Shown: positions 7,622-18,397 of the stretch, piece after piece
Position numbering within the stretch: the first letter of the stretch is position 1
How the letters are laid out: the number at the start of each line of letters is the position of its first letter
Source: Maricaulis sp017643475
GTDB lineage: Bacteria; Pseudomonadota; Alphaproteobacteria; Caulobacterales; Maricaulaceae
Direction: 5' to 3'
Assembly (NCBI RefSeq): GCF_047123815.1
Contig: NZ_CP138920.1
Coordinates: 2,480,001 to 2,544,000, forward strand
DNA: 64,000 bases
Notes under the pieces: generated by a model
Database searches by the model: none
What the model was told of the DNA's origin: nothing
Seen by the model: only the letters and a program-made list of their open reading frames with translations
Position numbers and translations under genes: made by a program

Positions 7622-8651
7622 ACAAGACGACCGGATAATCGAGGCTGAGATGCAGGCGGGCGATCATCGCGACAAGGCGATGCGTCCGCTTTCCTTTGGC
7701 GATTTTGTTGGCCAGAAAGCATCGATCGAGAACCTGAAGGTCTTCGTCGAGGCGGCGCGCCGCCGTGAAGAGGCGCTGGACCATGTCCTGCTTTCCGGGC
7801 CGCCCGGGCTGGGCAAGACGACGCTGGCGCAGATCGTCGCTCGTGAATTGGGTGTCGGTTTTCGGGCGACTTCAGGTCCGGTTATCGCCAAGGCCGGCGA
7901 CCTCGCTGCCATCCTGACCAATCTCGAGCCGCGCGATGTGCTTTTCATCGACGAGATCCACCGCCTTTCTCCGGCTGTGGAGGAAGTCCTTTATCCGGCG
8001 ATGGAGGACTTCTGCCTGGATCTGGTGATCGGGGAGGGGCCTTCAGCGCGCACCGTCCGTATCGACCTCCCGCCCTTTACACTCGTGGGCGCGACCACAC
8101 GGGCCGGTTTGCTGGCGACACCTCTGCGTGACCGTTTCGGCGTGCCGGTCCGGCTGGAATTCTACGACGCCGCGGAGCTGGCCTCGATCGTGGCGCGCAA
8201 TGCCGCGAAATTCGGCATCAATGCCTCGCCGGAGGGCGCGCTGGAGGTTGCCCGACGGGCGCGCGGGACCCCGCGTGTCGCCGGGCGCTTGTTGCGCCGG
8301 GTGCGCGATTTCGCCGAGGCCGAGGGCGCCGAACAGATCTCGGCCGAGGTGGCCGACCGGGCATTACGCCGGCTGGAGGTCGACAAGATCGGCCTGGACA
8401 GTCTTGATCGGCGCTATCTGCATGCGCTTCTGCATACGTTCCGGGGTGGCCCGGTCGGCGTGGAAACGCTGGCAGCGGCTCTGGCCGAGGCGCGTGATGC
8501 GCTCGAGGATGTGGTCGAGCCCTTCCTGATCCAGCAGGGGTTTATCCAGCGTACGCCGCGTGGCCGCATGGCGGCTCCGCGGGCTTGGGAGCATATGGGC
8601 ATCGAGATTCCGCAGTCCGCGGACATGGATCTTTTCGGAGGTGGCAAATGA
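7614..8651 (+). CDS. ruvB: Holliday junction branch migration ATPase RuvB
   Basis: AAA+ motor of the RuvAB complex, 345 residues. Walker A GPPGLGKT at 62-69, Walker B LFIDEIHRL, sensor GATTRAGLL and arginine finger region PLRDRFG are all present, followed by the winged-helix C-terminal domain. The start at 7614 overlaps the upstream gene by 8 bp, and the stop overlaps the next start as ATGA. Confidence 0.97.
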   Translation: MTEQDDRIIEAEMQAGDHRDKAMRPLSFGDFVGQKASIENLKVFVEAARRREEALDHVLLSGPPGLGKTTLAQIVARELGVGFRATSGPVIAKAGDLAAILTNLEPRDVLFIDEIHRLSPAVEEVLYPAMEDFCLDLVIGEGPSARTVRIDLPPFTLVGATTRAGLLATPLRDRFGVPVRLEFYDAAELASIVARNAAKFGINASPEGALEVARRARGTPRVAGRLLRRVRDFAEAEGAEQISAEVADRALRRLEVDKIGLDSLDRRYLHALLHTFRGGPVGVETLAAALAEARDALEDVVEPFLIQQGFIQRTPRGRMAAPRAWEHMGIEIPQSADMDLFGGGK

Positions 8652-9103
8652 GCCTGGAGCCGACGGCTGGCGTTCTGTGCGACGACAAGGTCCATCGTCT
8701 GCCGGTTCGCGTTTATTACGAAGACACCGATTTCTCTGGCGTCGTTTATCACGCCCGTTATCTGCACTTTTTCGAGCGAGGCCGCACGGACAGTCTGCGT
8801 TGTCTGGGCATCCATCATTCTGAACTGGCACAGGCGGACGACCCGCTGGCCTTTGCCGTGCGCCGGATGTCGATCGAGTTCGCAGTCGCTGCTAGGGTGG
8901 ACGATGCCCTGGTGGTGGAAACCCTGTTCCGGCCCCAGAAAGGCGCGCGACTGATGATCGAACAGCGTTTGATGCGCGGTGAGACGCTGATTGCGTCAGC
9001 AGATGTCCAGGCGGTGTGCATCTCTCTGGATGGCGCGGTCAAGCGTCCTCCCAGATCCATGGCCGCGAAATGGCAGAATATGGTTATTCCGGTAGACAGC
9101 TAA
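8648..9103 (+). CDS. ybgC: Tol-Pal-associated acyl-CoA thioesterase YbgC
   Basis: Hotdog-fold thioesterase of the YbgC/4-hydroxybenzoyl-CoA family, 151 residues. The signature YYEDTDFSGVVYHARYL contains the catalytic Asp. The family nearly always sits at the head of tol-pal operons, as here. Start set at ATG 8648, overlapping the ruvB stop; the open frame upstream lies inside ruvB. Confidence 0.93.
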   Translation: MSLEPTAGVLCDDKVHRLPVRVYYEDTDFSGVVYHARYLHFFERGRTDSLRCLGIHHSELAQADDPLAFAVRRMSIEFAVAARVDDALVVETLFRPQKGARLMIEQRLMRGETLIASADVQAVCISLDGAVKRPPRSMAAKWQNMVIPVDS

Positions 9104-9147
9104 CCAAAACCCGCTACGCTTTTCATATTGGCTTTGGGGGAGGCCGT

Positions 9148-9843
9148 ATGAACAAGCAAGCTGGCTTGACTGGCGAATTGAACGAAATGCGTCATGCTAG
9201 GTATGGCGAAGAACGGCCGTCTGCGCCGCCCAATTTCCAATTCGAAGTTGTTCGATCGTTTCCGGACGACCCCTATCTGTTCATGCATATGGTCCAGTTC
9301 CCGGCGCCGGGCGTGCAATGGGTCACAATGAGCCTTTTGAGCATGGAGCCCGGGGCGACTGGTCGGATTGTCCACCAGGTGACCAACAGGCAGGTAGAGC
9401 GGGACAATCCGGACTTTACCAGAGTCGCCGGAACACGGGCTCTGGATGCTGCCGCGGATACGAAAGAGACACATGCCGCCGTGATCGGCTTCGTGTCCCA
9501 GGTGTTGTCGGGCGGCAATGTCGCTGCTTGCGCTGACTGGCTCGACCGCGATTGTTTCATCACGCACAACCCGTACATGCTGGCCGACTATCAGGGTTTC
9601 GTTCAATTCCTGGATGAAGAAATGAGCCGCGTCGATGCCTTGAGGTACGTCTGCATCTCCGATGTCGTCGCCTATCATGACTTTGCGGCCGTTTTCTCGG
9701 TCATTGACTTTCGAGGCCATGAATATCGCGCTTGTGACCTGTTCCGTGTCGAGGACGGAAAAATCGTCGAGCACTGGGACATTGCCGAACGAGCGGTCAA
9801 TCAGGCACCGCCCGGGAATGACCGAAGTTTTATGCCCCTGTAA
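9148..9843 (+). CDS. SnoaL/NTF2-like protein of unknown function between ybgC and tolQ
   Basis: 231 residues from ATG 9148, which follows a strong GGGGGAGG site. The C-terminal half (from about residue 115) reads as a SnoaL-like NTF2 domain, ending DLFRVEDGKIVEHWDIAE, typical of the family; the N-terminal half shares the look of a second, degenerate copy. No catalytic role can be assigned. No signal peptide. It lies in the ybgC-tolQ gap that in relatives is usually short. Confidence 0.75.
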   Translation: MNKQAGLTGELNEMRHARYGEERPSAPPNFQFEVVRSFPDDPYLFMHMVQFPAPGVQWVTMSLLSMEPGATGRIVHQVTNRQVERDNPDFTRVAGTRALDAAADTKETHAAVIGFVSQVLSGGNVAACADWLDRDCFITHNPYMLADYQGFVQFLDEEMSRVDALRYVCISDVVAYHDFAAVFSVIDFRGHEYRACDLFRVEDGKIVEHWDIAERAVNQAPPGNDRSFMPL

Positions 9844-10061
9844 CGGGTTGCATAGATTTCTTCTCGCCTCATGCGATAAGGGTCTGCAATTCAGCGCGGG
9901 TCTTGTGCTATCACATCAGAAATTTGCCGCATTCCTGCGTCATTGGCTGTCCAGCCAGGTCGCAATGCATTGGGGAAGGCGCGCGGCACGCCGGGGAGAG
10001 TTTGAAGAGTTGCGTCGCGTATCCGACGCGTTGTGACGGAACGCAGCCAAGGAATACACTC
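9844..10061 (+). promoter_or_regulatory. Leader region upstream of tolQ
   Basis: 218 bp without a convincing gene, so the tol-pal genes may have their own promoter here. Near tolQ the bases CCAAGGAA (10048-10055) serve as ribosome-binding site. I see no known riboswitch or operator. Confidence 0.4.
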
Positions 10062-10730
10062 ATGGAAACTAGTGTGGTTGATGTCGCCCAGGCGGTAGAG
10101 GGCTTTTCCTTCTATGACCTGTTCATGCGCGCAGACTGGGTGGTCAAGGGCGTGATGGGCATTCTCGCCTTCATGTCGATCTGGTCGTGGGCCATCGCTG
10201 TCGACAAGTCGCTGCAGATGAAAGGCCTTCACGGCAAGTCCAAGGTCTTCGAACGCGAATTCTGGTCCGGTCGTCCGCTGGACGCCCTGGCAGACCAATT
10301 TGCCAAGAACCCGCGCGATCCGTTCAGTCATACGTTTGCAGCCGGTCTGCGCGAGTGGAAGGGCACTGCGCCTGGCGGTCGTGTCGCCAAGGCCGCGGGC
10401 GCTGAAGCCAGCCGCCAGCTGAACAATGCGGAAACCGGCCTGGGCATCCTGGCGACGATCGCTTCGGCAGCGCCGTTTGTCGGCCTGTTCGGTACGGTCT
10501 GGGGCATCATGAACGCCTTCCGCGCCATCGCCGCGGAACAGAACACCAATCTGGCCGTGGTTGCGCCGGGTATTGCCGAGGCACTGTTCGCCACGGCGCT
10601 GGGCCTGCTGGCAGCTATCCCGGCGGTTATTTTCTTCAACGCGCTGTCAGCCAATATCGGCAAGTATGGCGCGCGTCTTGACGGGTTTGTCGACGAGCTT
10701 TCCGCTCTCGCTGACCGGGAAGGCAAATAG
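10062..10730 (+). CDS. tolQ: Tol-Pal system proton channel TolQ
   Basis: Inner-membrane subunit that with TolR uses the proton gradient to power outer-membrane constriction at division. 222 residues, three membrane segments: one near 26-45 and a pair in the C-terminal half (LGILATIASAAPFVGLFGTV and the ALFATALGLLAAIPAVIFF stretch). The conserved GLFGTVWGIMNAF motif is present. Start at ATG 10062; tolR begins 2 bp after its stop. Confidence 0.95.
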   Translation: METSVVDVAQAVEGFSFYDLFMRADWVVKGVMGILAFMSIWSWAIAVDKSLQMKGLHGKSKVFEREFWSGRPLDALADQFAKNPRDPFSHTFAAGLREWKGTAPGGRVAKAAGAEASRQLNNAETGLGILATIASAAPFVGLFGTVWGIMNAFRAIAAEQNTNLAVVAPGIAEALFATALGLLAAIPAVIFFNALSANIGKYGARLDGFVDELSALADREGK

Positions 10731-10732
10731 TC

Positions 10733-11167
10733 ATGGCCGTTTCGCTCGACAGCGGCGGTGGTGGACGCGGCAGAGCCCGCTGGAAGCCCAAGGCCGAGAT
10801 CAATGTGACGCCCTTTGTCGACGTCATGCTGGTGCTTCTCATCGTTTTCATGGTCACCGCACCCCTGCTGACGGTCGGTATCGAGATCGACATGCCCGAG
10901 ACGGAAGCCCAGCAACTTCCCGCCATCGAGGAGCCGATCACGGTGACACTGACGGCAGAGGGTACGATCTTCCTGCAGGAAACCGAGGTCGAGCTGGGTG
11001 AGCTTAGCGCGCGTCTTCGCGCCATCGCCGCATCCGGCACGGATCACCCGGTCGCCTATCGCTGGGACGCGTCCGCCAATGGCCAGCATATCGCCCAGGT
11101 TCTGGGAGATATTCAGGCTGCGGGCTTTACGCGTGTTCAGGTGATCACGGATCCCGTGGAGGGCTAA
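10733..11167 (+). CDS. tolR: Tol-Pal system protein TolR (ExbD family)
   Basis: 144 residues: a cytoplasmic N-terminus, one membrane helix (VDVMLVLLIVFMVTAPLL) with the essential Asp of the proton path in FVDVMLVLL, then the periplasmic domain. It begins 2 bp after tolQ and is followed 4 bp later by tolA. Confidence 0.95.
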   Translation: MAVSLDSGGGGRGRARWKPKAEINVTPFVDVMLVLLIVFMVTAPLLTVGIEIDMPETEAQQLPAIEEPITVTLTAEGTIFLQETEVELGELSARLRAIAASGTDHPVAYRWDASANGQHIAQVLGDIQAAGFTRVQVITDPVEG

Positions 11168-11171
11168 TCCG

Positions 11172-12008
11172 TTGCGCGGTCTTGTCGTTTCGCTTGTAGT
11201 TCATGCCGGCTTTATTGCTGCGGGCGTGATCTATCTGCCTCGGGCAGCCCATCTGCTCGAGACGACACCCTATGTGCCGATCGAGCTGGTCAGCCTGTCC
11301 GACACGACAAATGTGACCGCCGCGGCACCCGAGCCTGAACCAGAGCCGGAAGAAGAGATCATCGAGGATCCTGTCGAGGAAGAGCCGACGGTGGAAGACG
11401 CGATCGTTGATCCGGCACCCGAACCGGAACAGGCCCCGGAACCGGAGCCTGAACCTGCCGTGATCTCGCCGGATCCGGTTGAGGAAGCCGCTGAACCCGA
11501 ACCGGAGCCCGAGCCAGAACCTGAGCCGGTGCGCGAAGAACCGCGCCGTCCGGACCCGGAGCCGGAACCCGAACCGGCGGAGCCCAGCTTCTTTGATTCC
11601 CTGGACGACCTGGCCGCGACGGTGGATGAAGCGCGCGACGAGCGTGCCAGCGATGCGGGCGAGCGCCGCCGTGCCGTTGGCAATGGCGAGAGTAATACCG
11701 CGACCCTGCAAGTAATCCTGCAAAACCATCTGGCACGTTGCTGGCGCAATTCGCTGGATGCACCGCATCCGGATGAGCTGGCCGTCGAGGTTGAGTTGTC
11801 TCTCAATCGCAATGGTGAACTGATGGGGCCGCCGCGCCTGGTCGACCAGGGCCGCGTGCTCAATTCCCCCAACCCCTACCTGCGTGTTGCCGGTGAGCGT
11901 GCGTTGCGCGCAGCCTCGGTGTGTGCACCTTATCCACTGCCCCCGGAACAATATTCCGAGTGGCGTCAAATTACGGCCAATTTCGCGCCGTCTTTATACG
12001 GCAACTGA
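11172..12008 (+). CDS. tolA: TolA-like periplasm-spanning protein
   Basis: 278 residues: an N-terminal membrane helix (LVVSLVVHAGFIAAGVIYL), a long Pro-Glu-rich arm (about 50-145) with many EPEPEP runs in place of the Ala-rich helix of enteric TolA, and a C-terminal TolA/TonB-type domain with YPLPPEQYSEW. It links TolQR to Pal/TolB across the periplasm. Start is TTG 11172, 4 bp after tolR, since no earlier ATG fits and the membrane helix begins immediately. Confidence 0.88.
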   Translation: MRGLVVSLVVHAGFIAAGVIYLPRAAHLLETTPYVPIELVSLSDTTNVTAAAPEPEPEPEEEIIEDPVEEEPTVEDAIVDPAPEPEQAPEPEPEPAVISPDPVEEAAEPEPEPEPEPEPVREEPRRPDPEPEPEPAEPSFFDSLDDLAATVDEARDERASDAGERRRAVGNGESNTATLQVILQNHLARCWRNSLDAPHPDELAVEVELSLNRNGELMGPPRLVDQGRVLNSPNPYLRVAGERALRAASVCAPYPLPPEQYSEWRQITANFAPSLYGN

Positions 12009-12029
12009 TTTCTGAACCGGAGCGAGATT

Positions 12030-13391
12030 ATGATCCGCCTGCTTGCCTCAATCCTGACCCTCGTCGCGGCGCTCGCTGCTCCAATCGCAGCGCATGCGCA
12101 GGAGCCGCTGCGTGTGGACATCACCGAAGGCAATCTCGACCCGCTGCCGGTGGCGCTTCCTGATTTCATCGCTGTTGACGAGGAATTTGCCGAACGCGGC
12201 GCGGACATCACGCGTGTGATCACCAATGACCTGGCCAGTTCCGGCCTGTTCGCGCCGATCGATCAGAGCGCCTATATCGAGGACATCGAGAATATCGACT
12301 TGCGCCCGCGCTTTTCCGACTGGCGCGTGATCAATGCCTCGGCCCTGCTGGTCGGGCGTATCACTGAACAGGATGACGGGCGTTTGCTGGTTGCCTTCCG
12401 GCTGTGGGACACGCGTCTGGAAACCCAGATGCTGGGCGTTCAATACGTCACCGCGCCGGAAAACTGGCGCCGGGTGGCGCACAAGGTGGCCGACGCTGTC
12501 TATCAGCGCCTGACCGGTGAAGAGGGATATTTCGACACCCGCATCGTCTATGTCGCCGAAGGACGTGGAGTGGATGGTGAGCCGCTGCACCAGCTGGCCT
12601 TGATGGATCAGGACGGTGCCAATCCGTCATTCCTGACGGATCGTTCCTACATGGCGCTGTTGCCGAACTTTTCTCCGAGTGCGCAGGAAATCACCTATGT
12701 GTCCTTCCTCGAGGGGCAGGCGACGACCTATCTCTACGATCTTGAGACCGGTCGCCAGGAAGCCCTGTTCGCGTCCGGCGGGCGCGGTGCTGCGACCCAG
12801 ATCGATCCGGACGGTCAGAGCTTGTCCGCGCGTTTCTCCCCGGACGGCAGCCAACTGGCGGTTTCCGTGGAGACCCGCAATGGTCACGACATCCACATGT
12901 TCGATCTTCGCACGCGTGAACTGACCCGCCTGACCCAGCATCCGGCTGACGACGTGGAGCCGTCTTTTTCACCGGATGGTGAACGGATCGTGTTCTCTTC
13001 CTCGCGTGGTGGCGGTTCCCAGCTCTATACCATGAATGCGGATGGTACGGATGTGCAGCGTATTACTTTTGGCGAAGGCCGCTACACGACACCGGTCTGG
13101 TCTCCGCGAGGCGATCTGATCGCCTTTACCAAACAGTCCAATGGCCGTTTCCTGCTTGGCGTCGTGCGCGCTGACGGTTCCGGCATCGAACGCATCCTGT
13201 TCGAAGGGTATTATGTCGACACACCGGCCTGGTCGCCCAATGGCCGCGTACTGCTCTTCACTCGCGGTGAACCGCGCACAAACGGCACGCGATATGAAAT
13301 CTGGAGTATTGATCTGGCCGGGTTCAATCTGAGGCGGCTGGCCACAGGCGGAATGGCCTCGGATCCGGCATGGTCGCCCTTGATCGACTAG
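12030..13391 (+). CDS. tolB: Tol-Pal system beta-propeller protein TolB
   Basis: 453 residues with a cleavable signal peptide (cut after AHAQ region, about residue 23). The N-terminal domain is followed by a six-bladed propeller; repeated PDG and SPDG turns such as FSPDGSQLAVS and FSPDGERIVFSS mark the blades. Periplasmic partner of Pal and TolA. RBS GGAGCGAG lies before ATG 12030. Confidence 0.96.
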   Translation: MIRLLASILTLVAALAAPIAAHAQEPLRVDITEGNLDPLPVALPDFIAVDEEFAERGADITRVITNDLASSGLFAPIDQSAYIEDIENIDLRPRFSDWRVINASALLVGRITEQDDGRLLVAFRLWDTRLETQMLGVQYVTAPENWRRVAHKVADAVYQRLTGEEGYFDTRIVYVAEGRGVDGEPLHQLALMDQDGANPSFLTDRSYMALLPNFSPSAQEITYVSFLEGQATTYLYDLETGRQEALFASGGRGAATQIDPDGQSLSARFSPDGSQLAVSVETRNGHDIHMFDLRTRELTRLTQHPADDVEPSFSPDGERIVFSSSRGGGSQLYTMNADGTDVQRITFGEGRYTTPVWSPRGDLIAFTKQSNGRFLLGVVRADGSGIERILFEGYYVDTPAWSPNGRVLLFTRGEPRTNGTRYEIWSIDLAGFNLRRLATGGMASDPAWSPLID

Positions 13392-13520
13392 CCCTTTTCT
13401 GAGTAGGGTTCTTTCTAATGCGCGGCGCCAGTGGGGGGGCCGACAATTTTCTGCGTCTTGTTTTTGGGGCGTGATCGGGAGTACGCCAGAAAAATCTGGC
13501 TGGATGAGGGTGTTTACATC

Positions 13521-14033
13521 ATGAAGATCAAACTGTTTGCGATTGCAGCCCTGGCCGCGTTTGCGACCGCGTGTGCGTCTACGCCGGAGCCGGTAGCGGA
13601 TCCGATTCCGGAACCGCAGCCGACACGTCCGGCTGAACCGGCCCAGCCGACTGGACCGACTGCCGGTTCCGTTGATCATTTCGTACAGACTGCGGGCGAC
13701 CGCGTCTTCTTCGGCTATGACCGTCATGACCTGTCGTCTGAGGCACGCGCCGTGCTTCGCGATCAGGCAGCCTGGCTGATGACCTACAGCGATGCACGCA
13801 TCACGATCGCCGGCAATTGTGACGAGCGCGGCACGCGTGAATATAACCTGGCCCTGGGCGCCCGTCGCGCCAATGCGGCCCGCGACTACCTGATCAGCCA
13901 GGGTGTTGATCCGTCGCGCATCACGACGACCTCCTTCGGCAAGGAGCGTCCGATCTGCCGTCAGTCCAACGAGCAGTGCTGGGCGACCAACCGTAATGCG
14001 ATCACCGAAATCACCAGCGGCTACACCAACTAA
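13521..14033 (+). CDS. pal: Peptidoglycan-associated lipoprotein Pal
   Basis: 170 residues. The lipoprotein signal has the acylated Cys at residue 18 (AFATACAST, a loose lipobox). A Pro-rich linker is followed by the OmpA-like peptidoglycan-binding domain, with NCDERGTREYNLALGARRA. The C-terminus carries two extra Cys (CRQSNEQCW). Start set at ATG 13521 with GAGGGTG upstream; earlier codons in the frame are not signal-like. Confidence 0.95.
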   Translation: MKIKLFAIAALAAFATACASTPEPVADPIPEPQPTRPAEPAQPTGPTAGSVDHFVQTAGDRVFFGYDRHDLSSEARAVLRDQAAWLMTYSDARITIAGNCDERGTREYNLALGARRANAARDYLISQGVDPSRITTTSFGKERPICRQSNEQCWATNRNAITEITSGYTN

Positions 14034-14056
14034 GCTGCGTTGATTTGAGTATCAGC

Positions 14057-14096
14057 AACGTCCGCGATCCCGCATGGTTCGCGGACGTTTCTTTTT
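14057..14096 (+). terminator. Rho-independent terminator after pal
   Basis: 11-bp stem AACGTCCGCGA (14057-14067) / TCGCGGACGTT (14079-14089) followed by TTCTTTTT. It lies 23 bp after the pal stop, so cpoB either depends on read-through or has its own promoter. Confidence 0.85.
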
Positions 14097-14147
14097 CACA
14101 AGACCCTTGAGCGCCGCATTTTTGCCGTGCTCGTGCACTAGGTGCGC

Positions 14148-15029
14148 ATGATGATCCGAATTCTTTGCATGTCTGTCGTCGTTACCGCGCTGGCCGCGGC
14201 CACGCCGGCCCAAGCCCAGTCCCGCCGCGAACTTGCGGAGCGTATCGACGCGACCGAAGTGCGTATCGGCGAGCTGGAAAACCAGTTCCTTGCCGGTGAC
14301 CCCGTGGTGGAAACCCTGCTTCAGCGCCTCGATGCGCTGGACTATCAGATCCAGCAACTGACCGGCGCCAACGAGCAGATGCGGTTCGAGAATCGCCAGC
14401 TTCGCGAAACAGTGGAAACGCTGCAGGCGGAAATCGAAGCGTCGCGTGCCCCTGCGATTGATGATGCCACGGCCAATTGGATGACTGATGGTCTGGAAGT
14501 TGGCGGCGAAGAAGGCGGTGAAACGATCACCCAGCTGGAAAATCCGAATCTCTCGCACAGTGACCCGGATGATCCGTTCGCTGAAGCGCGTTCGGAGGCA
14601 ACGGGCGTTCTGGGCGGCAATGTTGCCGACGCTACGCCTACCATCAGTCCGGAAGAATTGTTCGCAACCGGTCGCTCGCGTCTTGTCGACAATGATTTTG
14701 GTGGCGCCCAGGTGGCGTTCGAGACTTTCGTCACCGAGAACGCCGATCATCCGAATGTCGGCGAGGCCTGGTACTGGCTCGGCCAGACCTTCTACGTCCA
14801 GGACAATTTCGGTGAAGCCGCAGATGCCTATATCGCTTCCTTGCGCAACCAGCCGAGCGGTCAGCGGGCCCCGGATGCGCTGGTCCAGCTTGCGGCATCC
14901 CTGCGCGGACTTGGCCGCGTCGACGAGGCGTGTGGAACCCTGTCCCAGTTCGGACGCCAATTCCCCAATGCTCCGGCCGAGGCCCGTGACCGTGCCGCAC
15001 GCGAGTCGGTTCGCGCCAACTGCCGGTGA
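14148..15029 (+). CDS. cpoB: Cell division coordinator CpoB (YbgF), Tol-Pal system
   Basis: Periplasmic protein that couples Tol-Pal to peptidoglycan synthesis at the septum. About 293 residues: signal peptide ending APAQAQ, an N-terminal coiled coil (about 30-110), a low-complexity linker, and C-terminal TPR repeats (SRLVDNDFGGAQVAFETFV, GEAWYWLGQTFY). Start uncertain among GTG 14142, ATG 14148 and ATG 14151. Its stop overlaps the probable GTG start of tilS. Confidence 0.93.
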   Translation: MMIRILCMSVVVTALAAATPAQAQSRRELAERIDATEVRIGELENQFLAGDPVVETLLQRLDALDYQIQQLTGANEQMRFENRQLRETVETLQAEIEASRAPAIDDATANWMTDGLEVGGEEGGETITQLENPNLSHSDPDDPFAEARSEATGVLGGNVADATPTISPEELFATGRSRLVDNDFGGAQVAFETFVTENADHPNVGEAWYWLGQTFYVQDNFGEAADAYIASLRNQPSGQRAPDALVQLAASLRGLGRVDEACGTLSQFGRQFPNAPAEARDRAARESVRANCR

Positions 15030-16353
15030 CGGCAGCGCTCGAACAACATGTTCATGATCAGCTTGACGCGCTCTGCGGTAACGCAGGGCGCGTTGCTTTG
15101 GGGTATTCCGGGGGGGTGACAGTCACGCATTGATGTTGCTGGCTGCCGACTGGGCGCGCTCGCGCGGGGTTGAGTTGCTTGCGCTGACCGTTGATCACGG
15201 CTTGCGACCGGAAAGCGCCAGCGAGGCGCAGCATGCGCGCTCCCTTGCGAGAAAGCAGGGTCTTGAGGCCCGTATGCTGACCTGTCGCAAGGATACGCTT
15301 CACAGCGCCATCCAGGAAACAGCACGTACCTGGCGCCATGACGCCCTGTCCGAGGCCTGCAATCTGGCCGGCATCACCCGGCTGTTGTTGGCGCACACGC
15401 GGGACGACCAGGCCGAGACCGTATTGATGCGTCTGCAAGCGGGTGCACGCTGGCAGGGACTGGCGGGCATGGGCGTGGATGATGTGTCACCGAGCTGGCC
15501 CCTTGGGCGGGAAATCAGGCTGGGTCGACCGCTTCTTTCGTTGCGTCGACGCGACTTGCGCGAATGGCTCACCCGGCGGGGGGAAGCCTGGATCGAGGAT
15601 CCGTCGAACGACAATACCCGTTTCACTCGCATTCGCCTGCGCCAGGCGCTTCACAGGGCCGGCGATGGGCCGGGGCAGCGTCTGGCTGATCTGGCGTTCG
15701 AGCTCGGGCAGGCGCGTCACACCGTACGCAAGGCCTGCGCGGAGTTGATGCCGCAAATTGCCGAAGTGATGTCATGGGGCGGGGTGAGGCTGGATGCAGG
15801 GCGTCTGGCAAAGCTTGCTCCGCTCTATCGCCGTGGACTGCTGGGCTTGCTCGTTCAGGCCGTATCGGGTTCGACCCGCGAGGTGGGGAGCAATGCGGTC
15901 TTCCGGCTGGAAGAAGCCCTGGCCCGCTCCACGAACACCACCGCTGGCGGGATCATGTTGCAGGTCACTGGACAATCCGCCTGGATGGTTCGCGACCCCG
16001 GCGCGGTGTTGGGCCGTGTCGACCACCCCGCCAGATCAACAGCGGTCGTCACAAGTCAGAACGAGACTGTCTGGGATGGTCGCCTGCTGCATCCTTCGGA
16101 CGAATGTCCAGAGCCACTTGGCCTTGATTATTCCGGGCTCGTGGAGAGGGACGCGCTGGCTGAAATTCCCGGATTTGCGCGTGCGTCTCTGCCTTGTTTC
16201 CGTCGCAACGGCCGTGTCATCTCTATTCCGGGTTTATTAGGAGCTGATAGTGTAGACTGTCGTTTCCTGGTGTTGGACCGTCTAGAGAGTCGCCTTTCGG
16301 CCTGTGATCCGTCATTCTTGTCACCTCGCACAAGTTTGATCTCGCAAGCCTGA
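15026..16353 (+). CDS. tilS: tRNA(Ile)-lysidine synthase TilS, with apparent -1 frameshift in the ATP-binding loop
   Basis: Modifies C34 of tRNA-Ile2(CAU) with lysine so that it reads AUA. From TTG 15130 the frame is clear TilS (LLAADWAR, LTVDHGLRPES, HTRDDQAETVLMRL). The N-terminus lies in another frame: GTG 15026, overlapping the cpoB stop, reads VTAALEQHVHDQLDA and reaches LGYSGG just where the PP-loop SGGxDS should be. A run of seven G at 15110-15116 then breaks the frame; with eight G it would read YSGGGDSHALM. The gene is essential in bacteria studied, so a base-call error is likely; a real mutation or slippage site is the alternative. Coordinates span both frames. Confidence 0.85.
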
Positions 16354-16439
16354 CGCTAGCTGCGTGGCTGACTCGCAATGGGCGGTGTGAATGCCCATAT
16401 CTGGTCTGACCGACCGATTTGTCTGAACGGATGTGCCGT

Positions 16440-18356
<1,917 letters not shown>

Positions 18357-18364
18357 CGTCAAAG

Positions 18365-18394
18365 AAAACCCCCGGTCATCGACCGGGGGTTTTT
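18365..18394 (+). terminator. Rho-independent terminator after ftsH
   Basis: 13-bp stem AAAACCCCCGGTC (18365-18377) / GACCGGGGGTTTT (18381-18393) with a 3-nt loop and T tract. It lies 8 bp after the ftsH stop and right before the end of the convergent gene at 18398, so it can serve both strands. Confidence 0.9.
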
Positions 18395-18397
18395 GTT

